DNA from: Bacillota bacterium
Lineage (GTDB): Bacteria; Bacillota; Clostridia; Lachnospirales; Cellulosilyticaceae
DNA: 55,882 nt
NCBI GenBank assembly: GCA_023393125.1
Contig: JAEWMQ010000069.1
Coordinates: 1 to 55,882, forward strand
Reading direction: 5' to 3'
Position numbers and translations under genes: made by a program. The notes below the pieces were generated by a model. That model ran no database searches. It saw only the letters and a program-made list of their open reading frames with translations, and was not told the DNA's origin. This document shows positions 51,796 through 55,882 of the stretch, piece by piece (position 1 is the first letter of the stretch; each line of letters begins with the position of its first letter).

Positions 51796-51902
51796 TCAAT
51801 GTCATTAAGTTAAGTAAAAAGTAAGCTAATATAATGAAAGAATGGTAGATGCTAAGATATATGCTTACCATTCTTTTTGATTTATGAGCATACTAACTAC
51901 AG

Positions 51903-53051
51903 ATGACATCAGATTTAATGCCTGAAAGTGGTATAGATGAAAAGCAATTAAGTGAATTAAGTAAAGCCATTACCTTAATGTATGATGCAAACTATTATAA
52001 AGAGAAAAAAGCAGAAGAGCTAGTGAGTAAGTTAGAGTTATTTAATAGTTTTATAGAAGATGTCAATATGAACGCTATTGCTATAGGTGAAGCAGGAGTA
52101 GACCTAGGAGGAGCATTAACCAATGTATTTAATACTAACCTAGAAGAAAATATACTTTTAAGTCCTATTTATTATACTTTCACAGGCTTTGGAGAATACA
52201 TAAAAGGCAATATGACACATGAAGAGACAGTAGAATACTTCAAGAGGGTTATAGAATCTTTACTTATAGTAGAAGGTGGTGTAAAAGCTTTAGAAAAGGG
52301 TTATACCATAGTCAAAAAAAAGCTACTTACAACCCCAGCTACAGGAGCAGTGGAAGGATTAAATCAAGTAGATGACATCATAAAGACAGGCGATGATATA
52401 ATAAGGTATGAGCAATATTGGGATGACCTAGTGAAAAGAACAGATGATATTCCACCTAACTGGACACCAGATGAATATCAAAAATACTTAAATGCTACAG
52501 AAAAGGTAGATGCAGAATTAGCCCTAAAGAAAATAGATGCAGATGAGTTAATAGAAGCTAGGAGAAAGGCATTAAATGAGGGAGTGGGTAAGGCTGAAAG
52601 ACTTATTCCAGGAAACGCTGGAGTAGTTAAAGGTGGCGATTCTACTAAGCTAGGTAAAAATATAATGGAATCAATGGGATTAAAAAGGTCAACTAAATGG
52701 ACTGGACATCAAGCACAACATATAATTCCAGCAGAAATGGCAGATAATCCAGTACTTCAAAAAATAGGAATGAACTTAGATGATGCAACAAATGGAATAT
52801 TATTAAGAACACCAGATGCTGAATTAAGTGCTATGTCAAGACATAGAGGATATCATTCAGTATATAATGATGTAGTAAGAAATCAACTGAATAAGATGGA
52901 TATCAATCAGAGTGTGGAGGTACTTCAAAAGCAAGTATTTGACCTGCAGAGTGATTTGCGAAAACTACAAGAAAGTGAGTTACCATTGTATCCAAGTCAA
53001 GGAGCAACGGTAGACTTGTGGGAAAGAAGTTTAAGTAGAATTAGAAAGTAA
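51903..53051 (+). CDS. 5'-truncated effector with AHH-type nuclease module
   Basis: A 382-residue frame. Residues about 9-230 align nearly identically to residues about 225-513 of the 41335 toxin, except for an in-frame loss of 57 residues at VDLG/GALTNV. The LXG-like export domain is absent. Beyond Gly229-Lys230 lies a new module: TGHQAQHIIPAEM (His269, His273), NGILLRTP and SRHRGYHSVYNDVV, the pattern of AHH/HNH-ENDO VII nucleases, which cut DNA. No clear ribosome site precedes the ATG at 51903. It is probably a silent toxin cassette that can move into a full-length effector by homologous recombination. Immunity gene follows after 19 bases. Confidence 0.72.
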   Translation: MTSDLMPESGIDEKQLSELSKAITLMYDANYYKEKKAEELVSKLELFNSFIEDVNMNAIAIGEAGVDLGGALTNVFNTNLEENILLSPIYYTFTGFGEYIKGNMTHEETVEYFKRVIESLLIVEGGVKALEKGYTIVKKKLLTTPATGAVEGLNQVDDIIKTGDDIIRYEQYWDDLVKRTDDIPPNWTPDEYQKYLNATEKVDAELALKKIDADELIEARRKALNEGVGKAERLIPGNAGVVKGGDSTKLGKNIMESMGLKRSTKWTGHQAQHIIPAEMADNPVLQKIGMNLDDATNGILLRTPDAELSAMSRHRGYHSVYNDVVRNQLNKMDINQSVEVLQKQVFDLQSDLRKLQESELPLYPSQGATVDLWERSLSRIRK

Positions 53052-53070
53052 TAATTAAGGAGGATTTCAA

Positions 53071-53526
53071 ATGGATAAATCTAAAAAGGAATATGTATAT
53101 AAATTACTCTATAGTGAAAATAAAAAATATACTATAGATGAGATTAAAAGTATAACAGATTCTGAGTTGTTGCATATAATAGCAGGGAATTATAATTGGG
53201 ATAATGGTTTTGAGATTCCATATAATATAATAAATAATAAGAATTGTGATTTAGGGACTGCTTTAATGATTTTTTATGATGCTGATGGATATAGAGTTTT
53301 AGAAAATAAGGAAGAACTAAAGAATCCTAATTTAAAAGAGTGGGCTAACTTTATTTCAGAAATAGAGGAGCAAATTTTAAATAATGAATTTAAAGTAAAT
53401 CACATTAAGTTTATTCCACCATTAACAAAGGTTCAAATTTTTAAGTTGAAGAAGAATAATCCTAGTATAACTAAGGTATTTATAGAAGAAACTGATGGTG
53501 ATGTAGTAGAGATACCTAATATTTAA
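53071..53526 (+). CDS. DUF4274-like immunity protein for the AHH nuclease module
   Basis: A 151-residue cytoplasmic protein. ELLHIIAGNYNWDNGFEIPYNII and CDLGTALMIFYDADGYRVL (in parts: GNYNWDNGFEIP and LGTALMIFYDADG) match the DUF4274 pattern known beside polymorphic toxins. AAGGAGGATTTC precedes the ATG. A terminator element identical in design to that after immunity gene 1 follows 150 bases later. Confidence 0.7.
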   Translation: MDKSKKEYVYKLLYSENKKYTIDEIKSITDSELLHIIAGNYNWDNGFEIPYNIINNKNCDLGTALMIFYDADGYRVLENKEELKNPNLKEWANFISEIEEQILNNEFKVNHIKFIPPLTKVQIFKLKKNNPSITKVFIEETDGDVVEIPNI

Positions 53527-53676
53527 TAGTGAACGCATAATATTTTTTTTATTTACTAAAATATTTATAAAAGTCAACATAACTAGGATTAAAAAGAACC
53601 GTAACCTGAAAGGTAAGGACTCCTAGAGTTAATAATTCCACTTGAAATCGAGGCGAATTAATAGTGATTTTATGTG

Positions 53677-53719
53677 CTCAGCACACCGATTAAATTTGGT
53701 CCCTGCTGGGTTTTCTTTC
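53677..53719 (+). terminator. Terminator with conserved loop after immunity gene 3
   Basis: CTCAGCA pairs with CTGCTGGG, with the loop ACCGATTAAATTTGGT and TTTTCTTT behind it; a near copy of 43710-43752. Confidence 0.8.
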
Positions 53720-53846
53720 TGTCTAAAGATATCTAACTTTTAAATATAGATATACAAAAAGCAAATAAAAATATTTATAAATAACCGGGAATTACAAGTA
53801 TTAATTCTGTAAGTAATATAAATAAACAGAAAATAGGGTGACTACA
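53720..53846 (+). repeat. Duplicated leader of the RHH-type gene
   Basis: About 125 bases diverged but alignable with 43753-43877: AGATATACAAAAA, GGAATTRCAARTAYTAA, TTCTGTAAG and the ribosome site region AATAGG-TGAC. It shows that the duplicated unit runs from the toxin through the immunity gene into the start of the next gene. Confidence 0.65.
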
Positions 53847-53873
53847 ATGTCCATAGGTTTTGAGACCTGGTAA
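53847..53873 (+). pseudogene. Deleted copy of the RHH-type gene
   Basis: ATGTCC is joined directly to ATAGGTTTTGA, which in the intact gene at 43878 stands about 120 bases further on (TTCATAGGTTTTGACG, near 43998). A stop follows after 8 codons. Internal and 3' deletion leaves only this scar. Confidence 0.6.
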
Positions 53874-53914
53874 ATAGGCGTAAGCTACAATTGAGTGAGC
53901 TTACGCCTATTTTA
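53873..53914 (+). terminator. Strong hairpin in front of structured RNA copy 2
   Basis: AATAGGCGTAAGC (53873-53885) pairs perfectly over 13 bases with GCTTACGCCTATT (53899-53911), followed by TTA. It isolates the RNA from upstream transcription. Confidence 0.8.
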
Positions 53915-54280
53915 TTGAGTCCCATAAGGTTTGTGGTTAGAATAATACTTCTTACCTTACTTCTATACTCATAGCACCGTCCTACAGAATGCTTAAGAGA
54001 TAGAAGCTAGGCTTAGAAGGCTTATTTGGTTAACCACGTACCAAAGTAGGACTCATAAAAGTAGTTTATATATAAAGGGCCCAACTACTTTTATGCTTTG
54101 GGAAAAGGTATGAGATTTGAAGGATAAGAACCAAGAACTATGAAGCTATTTGGTATTGCTGGCAAGGGGAAGAGCTGACTACAAAGGTAGCTGAGAGGTA
54201 TCGCTTGGGAGGCTATGAAAAATAGCAAAGGAAGTTAATGGTTGAATCTTAATCACTTCAATACTATATATGTCTTTAAC
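53914..54280 (+). ncRNA. Structured RNA of unknown family, copy 2
   Basis: Same fold as 312-580. TGAGTCC (53916-53922) pairs with GGACTCA (54049-54055); GTGGTTA (53933-53939) with TAACCAC (54031-54037); CTTCTAT with ATAGAAG in the inner arm, whose loop has CACCGTCCTACAGAAT; and an 11-bp hairpin CATAAAAGTAG (54054-54064) with CTACTTTTATG (54085-54095), with AAAGGGCCCAA in the loop. After TATGCTTTGGG a longer insert than in copy 1 follows, then CACTTCA and TATATATGTCTTTAA (54265-54279). The stems differ from copy 1 in many bases but stay paired. It is flanked by a terminator on the left and gene-free DNA on the right. Confidence 0.6.
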
Positions 54281-54653
54281 AAAAGAATTCCCTTAAATTT
54301 TTATTAGAAGAAATTAGATAATAGAAATGAAAGATAGGAAATGAGGAGATAAACATTGTAAATAAATATCAAAGAAGACAGAAGAATATTAAAGATAATT
54401 ATGATAGATAAAAAGAACTGATAGCAACATTGTATAAATAATGACAAATCGTTGAAATAAGTTGATAATTATAATAAAATAATAATTAGAAAATTTTAAA
54501 TAATTGCTCGAATAATAGAAAGAGGATGAAGAAAAGTTAAATAGTGTAGATAAATAAATGGATGATAATGTGGGTTGTAAATGAAGAAGTTTAGAACCTT
54601 TCAGTGAAGGAGAATAGATAGAAATAATGATAAACGAAAGGGAGATAATAAAA
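54281..54653. other. AT-rich gene-free spacer before cassette 3
   Basis: No gene is visible; the reverse-strand frame over 54389-54709 has low-complexity AT sequence. The promoter of the 54654 gene presumably lies here. AAAGGGAGATAAT at 54637 is the ribosome site. Confidence 0.5.
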
Positions 54654-55466
54654 ATGAAAAAAGGATTATTAAAATGGTTAGCAGTCATGATGATGGTGAT
54701 GCTATGCATGCCGCAGGTATTTGCACTATCAGAGATGCGTGTAAGAGTTAATGGAACACAAGTATATTTTCCTGATGGAAAACCTTATGTGGATAGTAAT
54801 AGTAGAGTATTAGTACCAGTTAGATTTGTAAGTGAACAGTTAGGGGCAAAGGTAGAGTGGGACTCGGTAGCAAAAAGAGTAACGATTATAGATGGAGATA
54901 AAGTAGCTATATTAAACATCAATTCAAAGCAAATTATGGTGAGTGGTCAAGTGAAAGAACTAGATACAGCTGCTATTGTAAAAGGAACAAGAACTTATGT
55001 ACCAATAAGATTTGTAAGTGAAGCATTGGGATCAACTGTTAAATGGGATAATAAGGTAAGAATTGTGTACATAGATAATGGAAAGGCGCCACTTCCTGAG
55101 GTGAAGGTGTTTGAGGCAGGATCATTTACAGTGCCTATTACTGCAGATTCTAGAGTTACTGATTTGGGAGATGTATCAAAAATTACAACAGAGAGTTTGA
55201 TGCAGTTATCTAAGTATTCAGATGGTAGTTGTGTAATATTAGTAACACCAGGGATGCAGGTGGATTATAGCATTCAGTGTGATGCAGCAGAGGCGTTATT
55301 GCAACAAGCAGTAAGTCTAGCAGAAGCAAAGAAAATAATAGATTTTGCGAGAACTAAATCAAGTATTAGAGATAAAATTGGGGAGAAAACTTTTAATACA
55401 GAAAACTATATTATTGAGGTAAATGGTGATAGTAGAACGGTAAATATTCGAGTGTATAAGAAATAG
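54654..55466 (+). CDS. Secreted stalk-domain protein, cassette 3
   Basis: A 270-residue exported paralogue of the protein at 33841. Signal peptide MKKGLLKWLAVMMMVMLCMPQVFA, then two stalk units (RVRVNGTQVYF...RVLVPVRFVSEQLGAKVEWD; RTYVPIRFVSEALGSTVKWD) and the locus-specific C-terminal domain with CDAAEALLQQAVSLAEAKKII and NYIIEVNGDSRTVNIRVYKK (quoted in parts). The ATG at 54654 has AAAGGGAGATAAT upstream. Its stop codon is fused to the terminator arm that in cassette 1 follows the large secreted gene, so that gene was deleted here. Confidence 0.82.
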   Translation: MKKGLLKWLAVMMMVMLCMPQVFALSEMRVRVNGTQVYFPDGKPYVDSNSRVLVPVRFVSEQLGAKVEWDSVAKRVTIIDGDKVAILNINSKQIMVSGQVKELDTAAIVKGTRTYVPIRFVSEALGSTVKWDNKVRIVYIDNGKAPLPEVKVFEAGSFTVPITADSRVTDLGDVSKITTESLMQLSKYSDGSCVILVTPGMQVDYSIQCDAAEALLQQAVSLAEAKKIIDFARTKSSIRDKIGEKTFNTENYIIEVNGDSRTVNIRVYKK

Positions 55467-55554
55467 TCTCTTTATATTTTTAGTGTTAAAGAAGAGAAAT
55501 ATAAAAGATACTATAATCTAGCATAACAAGAGAATAACCATTGAGGAGGGGAGA
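55463..55554 (+). repeat. Conserved WXG100 leader, copy in cassette 3
   Basis: Matches 37469-37560: ATAGTCTCTTT, GTTAAAGAAGAGAAATATAA, TATAAT at 55512-55517 and TTGAGGAGGGGA. The copy begins inside the stop region of the stalk gene. Confidence 0.75.
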
Positions 55555-55842
55555 ATGATGTCAGCATCATCTTTAGCAAGTAAAGTTCAGCAAACTTCAA
55601 GTACCTTGCAAAGTAGTACTAGACAAATGAAAGCAGATGTGGAAGCTGCAAAAAATAACTGGATTGGGAGCAGTTATGATAGTTTTAGAACTGCTTATGG
55701 TGAACTAGAAAAGAAATTTTCAACATTAAATAGTAATTGGGGGAGTATAGCAAGCCAATTAAATAGTTTATCGGGGGCAGTAGAAGCAGCTGAGAGAGAT
55801 AAAAAAGCTAAGTTAGCAGCAGCTAAAAGAAAAAATAAGTAA
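55555..55842 (+). CDS. WXG100-like protein, cassette 3
   Basis: A 95-residue helical hairpin with NNWIGSSYDSF at the turn (about residue 35-45), second helix YGELEKKFSTLNSNWGSIAS and a basic tail (KKAKLAAAKRKNK). Two ATGs stand in tandem (55555, 55558); both fit GAGGAGGGGAGA. As in the other cassettes it is the presumed partner of the effector gene that starts 12 bases later. Confidence 0.88.
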   Translation: MMSASSLASKVQQTSSTLQSSTRQMKADVEAAKNNWIGSSYDSFRTAYGELEKKFSTLNSNWGSIASQLNSLSGAVEAAERDKKAKLAAAKRKNK

Positions 55843-55854
55843 GGGGAGATTGCT

Positions 55855-55882
55855 ATGCCAGATACGTTAAAGGTTGAGACTG
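55855..55882 (+). CDS. Start of the next effector gene (cut by window edge)
   Basis: ATGCCAGATACGTTAAAGG begins right behind AAGGGGAGATTGCT and encodes MPDTLKVET. By analogy with cassettes 1 and 2 it should be a lipoprotein or toxin; only nine residues are visible. Confidence 0.5.

Noticed and set aside
54389..54709. 106-residue open frame on the reverse strand overlapping the stalk gene start
   Set aside because: Low-complexity AT sequence, overlaps the signal peptide of a better supported gene and lacks a ribosome site.

Overview
The window reads as chromosomal DNA of a low-GC, Gram-positive clostridial bacterium (Lachnospirales-like; a Cellulosilyticum-type organism would fit, but this is inference). 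The reasons are AT-rich codon use, strong AGGAGG-type ribosome sites, a WalRK/YycHI cell-wall regulon, S-layer homology domains, a Firmicute-type SOS box and a Firmicute-type (EssC/YukD) type VII secretion locus. No tRNA, rRNA or CRISPR array was seen.

Left third (1-19.7 kb): the end of an IS3 element; a structured RNA (copy 1); a complete peptide ABC transporter operon; a lipid kinase; a small membrane protein convergent with a ComK-like regulator whose promoter carries a perfect LexA box; a small sigma factor; an SLH surface protein; a LysM protein; walR-walK; a secreted protein; yycH, yycI; and murA. WalR-type direct repeats lie in front of the SLH gene and, as an exact consensus match, in front of the gene that follows walK.

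Middle (19.8-33.7 kb): a divergent prepilin peptidase, then one co-directional and tightly spaced gene train. It carries a Tad-type machine (TadZ, CpaB-like, second ParA-like protein, TadA ATPase, TadB, TadC, pilin-like protein, two TadE-like proteins). It runs straight into type VII secretion genes (YukD/EsaB, a soluble repeat protein, a 1302-residue EssC without FHA domains, two WXG100 proteins). EssB and EsaA are not visible. The arrangement suggests a composite Tad/T7SS machine, the most interesting system in the window.

Right third (33.8-55.9 kb): an effector island built from repeated cassettes of [stalk-domain secreted protein]-[908-residue class secreted protein]-[WXG100 protein]-[toxin/immunity]. 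Cassette 1 carries a lipase with its catalytic domain at the N terminus and a helical C terminus, plus a lipoprotein. Cassette 2 has a decayed front end, then a WXG100 protein and a 639-residue polymorphic toxin with immunity gene. Displaced toxin modules follow: an EndoU-like module beside an IS110 element, and an AHH-type nuclease on a shortened toxin backbone, each with its own immunity gene. Cassette 3 starts at the right edge and has lost the large secreted gene through a deletion that can be read in the sequence. A reduced prophage or satellite (DNA-binding-type protein, Com-like zinc finger, structured RNA, primase-helicase, iterons, cos-like region, lone HK97 capsid gene) and an IS110 element with a structured 5' leader are inserted among the toxin modules. 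A second copy of the structured RNA sits before cassette 3.
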